A model generated the notes under the pieces. It was not told the origin of the DNA. It saw only the letters and a program-made list of their open reading frames with translations, and did no database searches. 64,000 nucleotides of DNA from Phreatobacter sp. (GTDB lineage: Bacteria > Pseudomonadota > Alphaproteobacteria > Rhizobiales > Phreatobacteraceae), in assembly GCF_027532945.1 (NCBI RefSeq), contig NZ_JAPZTZ010000004.1, forward strand, positions 186,001 to 250,000, read 5' to 3'. The translations under genes were made by a program, and so were the position numbers. Shown here one piece after another: positions 57,256 to 64,000 of this stretch (its first letter is position 1; every line of letters begins with the position of its first letter).

Positions 57256-58428
57256 TTACCAGCGCATCTGGCACTGGGCGGCGTAGACGTCCGTGTAGTT
57301 CTCGAAGATGCGCTCGACGATCTCCGTCTGGAACTTGCCATCGGCGCGCTTGGCGGCGCGGACGGTGTAGAAGTCCTGGATCGGATAATGGTTGTTGGCG
57401 AAGCGGAAGCGGCCGCGCAGCGACACGAAGTCGGCCTTGCGCAGGGCGGTGCGCACCGCGTCGCGGTTCGACAGGTTGCCATTGGTGGCGCGCACCGCGC
57501 TGTCGATCAGCATGGCGGCGTCATAGGCCTGCATGGCGTAGGAGCCCGGCACCGAGCCGAAGGCCGCCTCGTAATCCGCGACGAACTTCTTGTTCTGCGG
57601 ATTGTCCATGTTCGGCGCCCAGGTCATGCCGGCGATCATGCCGACAGCGGCGTCCTGCTGGGCCGGCAGCGTCGATTCATCGACGGTGAAGGCGGAGAGG
57701 AACGGCACGCGCTGGGTGAGGCCGGCCTGCGAATACTGGCGGACGAGGTTCACGCCCATGCCGCCCGGCATGAAGGTGAACATGGCATTGGCGCCCGACG
57801 AGCCGATGCGGGCGAGCTCGGAGGAGAAGTCCAGCGTGTTGAGCGGGACATAGACCTCGTCGACGACCTGGCCGCGGAAGTGGCGCTTGAACCCGGCCAT
57901 GGCGTCGCGCCCGGCCTGGTAGTTCGGCGTCATCAGGAAGACCCTCTGCATGCCCTGGCGCTGGGCATAGGCGCCGAGCACCTCGTGCACCTGGTCATTC
58001 TGGTAGGAGGTGACGAAGAAGTTCTCGTGGCAGCCGCGGCCGGCATAGACGGACGGGCCGGCATTGGCGCTGATGAGGAAGGCGCGCTGCGAGGTCACCA
58101 CCGGCTGGTGGATGGCCTGGAGCACGTTGGAGAAGATCGGTCCGACCACGAAGTCGACACGGTCACGGTCGACGAGGGCCTGGACGCGCTGGACGGCCAC
58201 GTCCGGCTTCAGCTCGTCGTCGACGACGATGACCTGAACCTCGCGCCCGCCCATGCGCCCACCGAGATGGCGGACGGCGAGCTGCAGGCCGTCGCGCGCC
58301 TGCTGACCGAGGACGGCACCGGGACCTGACAATGTCTGGATCACGCCGATACGGATCGGCTCCTGGGCCTGCGCGGGTGCCGACAGCGCGGCCGCTCCCA
58401 ACGCCAGAGAGAGAAGGATGCGCTTCAT
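57256..58428 (-). CDS. Branched-chain type ABC transporter receptor (second system; aromatic-acid candidate)
   Basis: 390-residue periplasmic receptor: signal peptide MKRILLSLALGAAALSAPAQ, mature start PIRIGVIQTLSGPGAVLGQQ, then QVIVVDDELKPDVAVQR. GGGAGG sits before the ATG at 58428. It resembles receptors co-encoded with aromatic catabolism, and the neighbouring genes suggest a benzoate-type ligand such as anthranilate (inference). Upstream lies a MarR box at 58548-58572. Confidence 0.92.
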   Translation of the reverse strand: MKRILLSLALGAAALSAPAQAQEPIRIGVIQTLSGPGAVLGQQARDGLQLAVRHLGGRMGGREVQVIVVDDELKPDVAVQRVQALVDRDRVDFVVGPIFSNVLQAIHQPVVTSQRAFLISANAGPSVYAGRGCHENFFVTSYQNDQVHEVLGAYAQRQGMQRVFLMTPNYQAGRDAMAGFKRHFRGQVVDEVYVPLNTLDFSSELARIGSSGANAMFTFMPGGMGVNLVRQYSQAGLTQRVPFLSAFTVDESTLPAQQDAAVGMIAGMTWAPNMDNPQNKKFVADYEAAFGSVPGSYAMQAYDAAMLIDSAVRATNGNLSNRDAVRTALRKADFVSLRGRFRFANNHYPIQDFYTVRAAKRADGKFQTEIVERIFENYTDVYAAQCQMRW

Positions 58429-58507
58429 CGAAAACCTCCCACCCCGAGCGACGCTCGGGTCGACGACCGCTCCCGGGCTTGTCCGTGGTCGCGGCCAATG
58501 CGAAGGC

Positions 58508-58535
58508 ATTATCGCCGTGGAATTTTCGCGAACAA
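58508..58535 (-). promoter_or_regulatory. Possible promoter of the second transporter operon
   Basis: On the minus strand TTGTTC (58530-58535) and GATAAT (58508-58513) are spaced by 16 bases, about 80 bases before the receptor ATG and just downstream of the MarR box. A modest match only. Confidence 0.35.
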
Positions 58536-58547
58536 CCCCACCTGCGA

Positions 58548-58572
58548 AAAATATTTTAAGTGTAAAATAAAT
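58548..58572. promoter_or_regulatory. MarR-box copy 3
   Basis: AAAATATTTTAAGTGTAAAA followed by TAAAT: same 25-base layout as the boxes at 46386 and 46441. It lies 119 bases upstream of the receptor gene (minus) and 15 bases before the tag ATG (plus). Confidence 0.7.
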
Positions 58573-58587
58573 CGGCAGGAGGTCCGG

Positions 58588-59184
58588 ATGTTGCTCACCG
58601 ATCATGCAGACGGCAAGCCGCGGTGCTGGTGGCCGGGCTACGATCCGCTCTATGTCGCCTATCACGACACCGATTGGGGCGTGCCCGAGCGCGACGACCG
58701 CGCCCTGTTCGAGAAGCTCATTCTCGATGGATTCCAAGCCGGTTTGTCGTGGATCACGATCCTCCGCAAGCGCGAGCACTTCCGCAAGGTCTTCGACGGC
58801 TTCCGCCCGGAGGTGGTCGCCAGCTACGGCCCGGAGAAGATCGAGGCGCTGATGGCGGACCCCGGAATCGTGCGCAATCGCGCCAAGATCGAGGGCACTG
58901 TGAAGTCCGCCGGCCTCTATTGCGACATGATGGCGCGCGGCGAGGGGTTCTCGGATTATCTGTGGACCTATGTCGATGGCCGGCCGCTCCAGCCCGACCA
59001 TCTGGACCGCTCAGCGATCCCCACGCAGACGCCGGTGGCGGAGGCGATCTCCAAGGACCTGAAGCGCCGCGGCTTCACCTTTGTCGGGCCGACCATTGTG
59101 TACGCCTTCATGCAGGCGGTGGGCATGACCAACGACCACGTGGTCGGCTGCTTCCGCCACGAGGAGGTCAAGGCGCTGGGGTGA
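58588..59184 (+). CDS. tag: DNA-3-methyladenine glycosylase I
   Basis: 198-residue repair enzyme excising 3-methyladenine. The N-terminal PRCWWPGYDPLYVAYHDTDW then GVPERDD supplies C13 and H26 of the structural zinc site; H184 and C188 in NDHVVGC complete it, with the same 4-residue spacing as in E. coli Tag. AGGAGG at 58577-58582 supports the ATG at 58588; a longer frame would run through the MarR box. Confidence 0.95.
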   Translation: MLLTDHADGKPRCWWPGYDPLYVAYHDTDWGVPERDDRALFEKLILDGFQAGLSWITILRKREHFRKVFDGFRPEVVASYGPEKIEALMADPGIVRNRAKIEGTVKSAGLYCDMMARGEGFSDYLWTYVDGRPLQPDHLDRSAIPTQTPVAEAISKDLKRRGFTFVGPTIVYAFMQAVGMTNDHVVGCFRHEEVKALG

Positions 59185-59196
59185 GGGGCTCCGCCC

Positions 59197-60207
59197 TCAC
59201 TCCCCCCTGAGGCACACCCTTGCGATCTCGGCCACGCGGTTGCGCTCGGCCGTGCTCATCTGGCCCCCGAGCGCCTGGCTCCACAGACGGTCGCGCTTCA
59301 GCCCGTCCACCGTGCAGTCGCAGGCATCCTGGCAGAGGTCGCGGTCCTGACCGTTCGCCGTGCAGCTCTGCACGCAGGCGGCGATGAAGGGCCGTACCTG
59401 CGGGTCGAAGGCCGCCTGTCGCGGCTGGACCGCGGCGGGGAACAGCCAGACCAATGCGGACAACAGGCCGATGAAGACGGGCTGGTGGATGAGGTAGATC
59501 GGCAACGAGTGCCGCCCCATCCAGCCGAGCAGGCGCGCCGGAGCCGTGGTCTCCTGAATGGCCGCGAGCCGCGCCTCGCCGCCCCGTGCCAGCACTAGCC
59601 GCGCCAGCACCATGCCAAGGAGCACGCAGCCGAACCAGGGGAACAGCGGCACGAAGTCCCCCGAATTGATCGGGCGGTCGCTGAGGCCGAGCCACAGCGT
59701 CAGGTCGGCGTCGAGAAGCGGATGGCGGATGAGCGCCGGCAGCGCGAAGGCGGTGATCGCCGCGCCCGCCACGGCCAGCAGCGGCAGTGCGAGGAAGGGC
59801 AGGGCGAGGACGCTCGCCACGGCGATATGGTGAAGGATGCCGAAGAACACATAGGCGTCCGGCGTGAAGGCATAGGTCCCTGCCGTGACCAGCGCTGCGC
59901 CGCCCGCGACGAAGGCGAGCCGGCTGAGGAAGCCGGCGCGATCAAGGCCATCGCGGGTGGCGAGGACGAGGCTCACCCCGACCAGGGCGAGGAATGAACC
60001 GGCGATGATGTGGGCGAACCATTTCCAGCCCTGATGCGCCACCACGTCGGTGGTGATGAGGCGGAAGAAGGAGAGGTCCCAGGCGAAGTGGTAGATGAAC
60101 ATGGCGAGGAGGGCGACGCCGCGCGCCATGTCGACAGCGGCGATGCGCGGTGGCCGCGGCCGGTCGATGATGGGCTCCGGCAGGCGGACCGGCTCGGCTA
60201 TCGTCAT
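59197..60207 (-). CDS. DUF1624/HGSNAT-type acyltransferase-like membrane protein
   Basis: 336 residues, about eight membrane helices. The N-terminal block IAAVDMARGVALLAMFIYHF is typical of the heparan-alpha-glucosaminide acetyltransferase-like family, with FGCVLLGMVLARL and GRHSLPIYLIHQPVFIG towards the end. The C-terminal tail after the last helix is Cys-rich (FIAACVQSC, DLCQDACDC), six Cys in about 30 residues. It probably transfers an acyl group to an envelope sugar; substrate unknown. Confidence 0.85.
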   Translation of the reverse strand: MTIAEPVRLPEPIIDRPRPPRIAAVDMARGVALLAMFIYHFAWDLSFFRLITTDVVAHQGWKWFAHIIAGSFLALVGVSLVLATRDGLDRAGFLSRLAFVAGGAALVTAGTYAFTPDAYVFFGILHHIAVASVLALPFLALPLLAVAGAAITAFALPALIRHPLLDADLTLWLGLSDRPINSGDFVPLFPWFGCVLLGMVLARLVLARGGEARLAAIQETTAPARLLGWMGRHSLPIYLIHQPVFIGLLSALVWLFPAAVQPRQAAFDPQVRPFIAACVQSCTANGQDRDLCQDACDCTVDGLKRDRLWSQALGGQMSTAERNRVAEIARVCLRGE

Positions 60208-60245
60208 GGGGAATCCTCGGCACGCGCGGCGGGCGCGATGGGTTG

Positions 60246-60270
60246 AACCCGGTTAGCCCGAAGCCGTTCC
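60246..60270 (-). promoter_or_regulatory. Weak EcfG-like promoter candidate
   Basis: On the minus strand GGAAC (60266-60270) and GGTT (60246-60249) are 16 bases apart, about 40 bases before the start of the acyltransferase-like gene. The -10 element deviates from CGTT at its first base. Confidence 0.3.
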
Positions 60271-60346
60271 CCCGTCCATGGCCGCAGCCGCCATGGGGAT
60301 GTCCCGACCGTCTTGCCGCCCTGCCGCGAAGCAGGCAGGAAGAACC

Positions 60347-60970
60347 ATGACCTCCCGCTCAACCTCCCCCCGCAGCAAGCCGCCGCGCGCCTGGCAGCGC
60401 ATGCTCTCCGGCCGCCGCCTCGACCTGCTCGATCCCTCGCCGCTCGACGTCGAGATCGAGGATATCGCCCATGGCCTCGCCCGTGTCGCCCGCTGGAACG
60501 GCCAGACGACCGGCGCCCACGGTTTCTCGGTGGCGCAGCATTCGCTGCTGGTGGAGGACATCGCCTGTCGGATGAAGCCGGGGCTGGAGCGCCGCTGGCG
60601 CCTCGCCGTGCTGCTGCACGACGCGCCGGAATATGTGATCGGCGACATGATCTCGCCGTTCAAGGGCGTCATCGGCGGCGACTACAAGGCGGTGGAGAAG
60701 CGGCTCATGGCGGCGATCCACATCCGCTTCGGCCTGCCGGCCGAGGTCCCGGCCGAGATCGCTGCGCTCACCAAGAAGGCCGACCACGTCTCCGCCTTCC
60801 TCGAGGCGACGCAGCTTGCCGGCTTCGGCGTCGAGGAGGCCTCGACCCTGTTCGGCCGGCCGACGGGCCTCTATGGCGGGCCACGTGGCGTTCCGCCGGT
60901 CCTCGTGCCGATGGACGCGGAGACGGCCAAGGCCGCCTTCCTCGACCGCTTCGCCCTGCTGTCGCCCTGA
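60347..60970 (+). CDS. HD-domain hydrolase (YfbR-like nucleotidase family)
   Basis: 207-residue metal-dependent phosphohydrolase. HD ligands: H65 in VAQHSLLVE, H91-D92 in AVLLHDAPEY, a distal Asp in KKADHVSAF. The layout (QHSLLV, LLHDAPEYVIGD, ISPFKG) matches YfbR-like proteins that dephosphorylate deoxynucleoside monophosphates. GCAGGAAG precedes the ATG at 60347. Confidence 0.87.
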   Translation: MTSRSTSPRSKPPRAWQRMLSGRRLDLLDPSPLDVEIEDIAHGLARVARWNGQTTGAHGFSVAQHSLLVEDIACRMKPGLERRWRLAVLLHDAPEYVIGDMISPFKGVIGGDYKAVEKRLMAAIHIRFGLPAEVPAEIAALTKKADHVSAFLEATQLAGFGVEEASTLFGRPTGLYGGPRGVPPVLVPMDAETAKAAFLDRFALLSP

Positions 60971-61064
60971 ACGCCGGCCTGCGTCATCCTGCGGCGCGCG
61001 CCGTCGCATCATCACTGCAACAATCGCGAGCCATTGTCTGGCCGTTTCACGGGAGATTCGCTCC

Positions 61065-61589
61065 ATGCACGTCCATGTCTGCTCGCTCTCCCGCCTCGCC
61101 GAGACCGTGGAGGCGACCGGTGCGCGGCACGTCGTGACTCTCATCAACCAGGGGACAGTGGTCGAGCGGCCGCGCAGCGTCGCGGCGGAGGACCACCTTT
61201 TCCTCGGCATGAACGACATCGTCACGCCGATGGACGGCTACATCGCCCCGGCCGAGGCCCATGTCGAACGCCTTCTCGGCTTCGTCGACGGCTGGTGGCG
61301 TACCCACGGCGCGGCGAGCCCGCTGGTGGTCCATTGCTGGGCCGGCATCAGCCGATCGACCGCCGCCGCCTACATCACCGCCTGCGCCATCGATCCGGAA
61401 GCGGACGAGGAGGCGCTCGCCGACGAGATCCGCCGGCTGAGCCCCAGCGCCACGCCGAACCTGCGCCTCGTCACCATCGCTGACGCCATGCTGGGCCGGA
61501 ATGGCCGCATGGCCACCGCCATCCAGCGCATTGGCCGCGGCGCCGATGCCTTCGAGGGCGTGCCTTTCGCGCTGCGGTTGGGACGTTGA
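61065..61589 (+). CDS. Tyrosine-phosphatase-superfamily protein (CX5R)
   Basis: 174 residues. The P-loop VHCWAGISRST carries nucleophile C91 and Arg 97; an upstream acidic region FLGMNDIVTPMDGY could supply the general acid. Such short cytoplasmic proteins are often annotated as protein-tyrosine-phosphatase-like. GGGAG before the ATG at 61065. Substrate unknown. Confidence 0.85.
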   Translation: MHVHVCSLSRLAETVEATGARHVVTLINQGTVVERPRSVAAEDHLFLGMNDIVTPMDGYIAPAEAHVERLLGFVDGWWRTHGAASPLVVHCWAGISRSTAAAYITACAIDPEADEEALADEIRRLSPSATPNLRLVTIADAMLGRNGRMATAIQRIGRGADAFEGVPFALRLGR

Positions 61590-61606
61590 GAATATACCGA
61601 CGAACG

Positions 61607-61616
61607 ACTGTACAGT
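61607..61616. promoter_or_regulatory. Palindrome upstream of TetR gene, possible operator
   Basis: ACTGTACAGT is a perfect 10-base palindrome within an AT-rich gap, 28 bases before the TetR start. TetR proteins commonly bind such sites to repress their own gene. Confidence 0.4.
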
Positions 61617-61644
61617 TTAGGGGATTGTGGCTAGGTGGTGGGCC

Positions 61645-62241
61645 ATGCCGACCATATACGCCATTGCCCCGATGGAAGGCGCCGCGCTTCGCGGGGCAAT
61701 CCTCGATGCGGCGGACCAGGTCTTCGTCCGCCATGGCTTCCGTGGCGCCGCCATGGAGGACATCGCCCGCGTCGCCGGCGTGTCGCCAGACAGCCTCTAC
61801 AGTCAGTTTTCCTCGAAGGAAGCCATCTTCGCTGCCGCCGTGGAGCGCACCCTCGACGCCTTCCGCGAACGGGTGGCCGGCCTCCTGCGCCGCCACGGCG
61901 TGGCTGTCGAGACGCGGGTGCTGGACGCCTTCTGCACGGCGCACACCACCACCATCGGATCGGCAATCATGGGCGACATCATTGCCGCCTGCGAAGCTCT
62001 CGTTGCCCCGCTGATCAGGGCCTTCGAACGGGACCTTGCCGCCGAGGTGGCCGAAACGCTCGCCATCGCCGGCATCCCGGCCCGCTGGTCGGCCGAAGGC
62101 CTGAGCGCCGACGACCTAGCGGGCCATCTCATCATCCTCTCCGTGGGCATCACCCACAAGGCGGCCGACCCCGTCGACTACCGCGCCCGGATGGCCAGCG
62201 CGATCCGCCTCGTGTGCCGCACGCCCAAGTTGGTCCGCTGA
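61645..62241 (+). CDS. TetR/AcrR-family transcriptional regulator
   Basis: 198 residues. N-terminal helix-turn-helix: ILDAADQVFVRHGFRGAAME and then DIARVAGVSPDSLYSQFSSK. The C-terminal ligand-binding half is unassigned. ATG at 61645 is preferred to a GTG six codons earlier. The target is unknown; the DUF2339 gene 143 bases downstream or its own promoter are candidates. Confidence 0.9.
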   Translation: MPTIYAIAPMEGAALRGAILDAADQVFVRHGFRGAAMEDIARVAGVSPDSLYSQFSSKEAIFAAAVERTLDAFRERVAGLLRRHGVAVETRVLDAFCTAHTTTIGSAIMGDIIAACEALVAPLIRAFERDLAAEVAETLAIAGIPARWSAEGLSADDLAGHLIILSVGITHKAADPVDYRARMASAIRLVCRTPKLVR

Positions 62242-62384
62242 CCGCAGCCCGTCCTAAGGGATTGGCAAGGGACTGACGTCACATTCGGCCCGGCGGACGC
62301 CACAGGCCGGAAACCATCATGGCCCACACCGCTCCGCACGGCCGCGATCCGCGGCCACCATGCTGACCGACGGGGCATCACCCG

Positions 62385-64000
62385 ATGGATTTCGTTTTCG
62401 CCATCCTTCTCGGCATCGCTGCCGTTCTTGCCCTGCCGATCCTGACCATCGTCGCCTTCATCCGCAGCGGTGACGCCAAGCGGCGTCTCGATCTCGCGGA
62501 GATGCGGATACGGCAGGTCGAGACCGAGCTGACCCTGGTGCGCGCCGCGCTCGACGCCGCCCCGCGCCAGGCTCCTGCCGGAGAGGCGGCCGTGACCGCG
62601 CCGGTTCCCGTTCCAGCCCCGTCCGTCGCCGATATGGCCCCGCTCGAAGCAGTTCCTCCATTGGCGGCCGAGCCGGTGGGGCTGCCCGAGACCGTCGCTG
62701 CCCGCCGCAGCGTGCCTGCCGTCGCGGCCGGCGCCCCGCTGGAGGCCATCGATCCTCTTCCGCCGCCGCCCCCGACGGCCCCGCCGCCGCCCTCCAACCT
62801 CGGCGGCTTCGAGGAGACCATCGGTTCGCGCTGGGCGGTCTGGGTCGGCGCCGTCGCCCTCGGCCTCGGTGGCCTCTTTCTTGTTCGCTATTCCATCGAG
62901 GCAGGGCTCATCGGCCCGGGCCTGCGCATCGCCTTCGGCCTGATCTTCTCGCTGGCGCTGCTCGCCGGCGGCGAGTGGCTGCGCCGCAGCGACAAGGGCC
63001 TGCCGACCCTGCCGCTCGCCGACATTCCGGCGGCGCTGACGGGGGCCGGCGCCGTCGCCGCTTTCGGCACGATCTACGCAGCCCATGCGCTCTACGACTT
63101 CATCGGCCCAGCCTTCACCTTCGTCGCGCTGGCGGCCGTCGGCATGGGCACGCTGGTCCTTGCCGGCCTGCATGGACCGCTGCTTGGCGGTATCGGCCTC
63201 GTCGCCGCCTTCGCCGCGCCTTTCCTCGTCGCCTCGGCCAATCCGAACCCGTACATCTTCCCGATCTATGCGGCGATCATCACTGCCGCCTGCTTCACTC
63301 TCGCCTGGATCCGCGACTGGCCCTGGCTGCGCGGTGCCGCCACCTGTCTTGCGGTGTTCCTCGGCACCATCACCATGATCGGCACCGGGGGCGGGGCCTA
63401 TCCGAGCCTCATCCAGGCGCTGGCCGGCATCGTCACCGCCGCATTGCTGGTGGTCCCGGGCATCCGCTTCGCGCCGCCGCGCGAGCGCGGCATGGACGGG
63501 CAGGCCACCGCCATTCTCGCCGCCTTCGCCCTGCTCGGCATGTTCGCGGTCATGGAAAGCCGGCAGGACCTCCTGGCGGTCGCGCTCTACCTCGTCCTGT
63601 CGCTGGGCGTCCTCGCCATCGTCTGGCGGGCGCCGTCCGTGGTGCTGGCCGTGCCGGCGACCGGCGTGCTCGCGCTCCTCGTCCTGCTTGGCTGGGTCAC
63701 CGGCGTGAAGCCCTCCACCATGCTCGATCCGCTCGGCGTCCCGCCGACCTATCCCGAGGTCCTCGCCCGTATCGGTTGGGCTGGCCTCGCCTTCGGCCTC
63801 GTCTTCGGCATCGGCCCTGCGGCCATCGCGGTGATGCGTCGCCAGCGCGAGGCGGTGACCGTCCTCATCCTCGCCGCGACCTCGGTCGCCATGCCGCTGG
63901 CGCTCCTCGCCATTGTCTATGGCAAGGTCGAGGGCTTCGTCATCTCGCCGCGCTTTGCCGCCATCGCCATGGTCCTCGCCGCGAGCTTCGCAGTCGCGAC
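62385..64000 (+). CDS. DUF2339 family membrane protein (partial, 3' end outside window)
   Basis: At least 538 codons, open to the window end. N-terminal membrane anchor (FVFAILLGIAAVLALPILTI), coiled segment (RRLDLAEMRIRQVETEL), Pro/Ala-rich linker of about 70 residues, then IGSRWAVWVGAVALGLGGLF and FLVRYSIEAGLIGPG, the DUF2339 signature, followed by many hydrophobic helices. Function unknown; family members usually exceed 850 residues, so a substantial part is missing. Confidence 0.88.
   Translation, partial: MDFVFAILLGIAAVLALPILTIVAFIRSGDAKRRLDLAEMRIRQVETELTLVRAALDAAPRQAPAGEAAVTAPVPVPAPSVADMAPLEAVPPLAAEPVGLPETVAARRSVPAVAAGAPLEAIDPLPPPPPTAPPPPSNLGGFEETIGSRWAVWVGAVALGLGGLFLVRYSIEAGLIGPGLRIAFGLIFSLALLAGGEWLRRSDKGLPTLPLADIPAALTGAGAVAAFGTIYAAHALYDFIGPAFTFVALAAVGMGTLVLAGLHGPLLGGIGLVAAFAAPFLVASANPNPYIFPIYAAIITAACFTLAWIRDWPWLRGAATCLAVFLGTITMIGTGGGAYPSLIQALAGIVTAALLVVPGIRFAPPRERGMDGQATAILAAFALLGMFAVMESRQDLLAVALYLVLSLGVLAIVWRAPSVVLAVPATGVLALLVLLGWVTGVKPSTMLDPLGVPPTYPEVLARIGWAGLAFGLVFGIGPAAIAVMRRQREAVTVLILAATSVAMPLALLAIVYGKVEGFVISPRFAAIAMVLAASFAVA

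Overview
The window is about 68% GC, has tight operons with 1-4 base overlaps, and carries families typical of Alphaproteobacteria: Tat-exported solute-binding proteins, AapJ-like receptors, DUF2339, DUF3422, a GGAAC/CGTT stress promoter and REP-like palindromes. It looks like chromosomal DNA of a free-living member of the Hyphomicrobiales (Phreatobacter/Bosea-like is a guess). I saw no phage, insertion sequence, CRISPR array or replication origin. Two tRNA genes (Pro-CGG, Gln-TTG) are present.

Layout. 1-8526: end of nth, a branched-chain amino-acid type ABC operon (receptor, livH, livM, livG, livF), thrC, a HAD phosphatase, a patatin and tRNA-Pro. 8744-20741: mostly housekeeping and envelope genes, namely small unknown proteins, an M20 peptidase, a DUF898/M48/DUF1499 membrane operon, an acyl-CoA ligase, tRNA-Gln, an orphan response regulator, a lipoprotein, an L,D-transpeptidase and an AapJ-like receptor. 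20880-24329: an ArsR regulator, then a histidine kinase, response regulator and lipoprotein chain. 24391-32500: hemF, an acetolactate-synthase-like ThDP enzyme, a Bug-type receptor behind a clear promoter/operator, a sulfatase-superfamily hydrolase, DUF3422 and an aldo/keto reductase. 32589-41104: a catabolic locus of unknown substrate (NIPSNAP, cupin, amine-oxidase-like flavoprotein; divergently a VOC protein and a peptide-type ABC transporter with fused ATPases). 41205-44006: pncB, an SDR and a Uma2 protein.

44010-58428 is the most coherent system. It encodes a fused flavin monooxygenase/Old-Yellow-Enzyme protein of the 2-aminobenzoyl-CoA monooxygenase/reductase type, an SDR, an enoyl-CoA hydratase, an acyl-CoA dehydrogenase, an aryl-CoA ligase, two RidA-family proteins, a D-threonine-aldolase-fold enzyme, a MarR regulator and a complete Liv-type ABC transporter. 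The inferred scheme is uptake of an aromatic acid (anthranilate is the best guess), CoA activation, dearomatisation, beta-oxidation-like breakdown and ammonia release. Three copies of a 25-bp near-palindrome, two at the abmA/SDR divergent promoter and one beside the receptor gene 12 kb away, probably form the regulon of the embedded MarR protein.

58588-64000: tag, an acyltransferase-like membrane protein, an HD hydrolase, a Cys-phosphatase-like protein, a TetR regulator and the start of a DUF2339 membrane protein cut by the window end. Functions are from recognised motifs and context only; no database search was possible.
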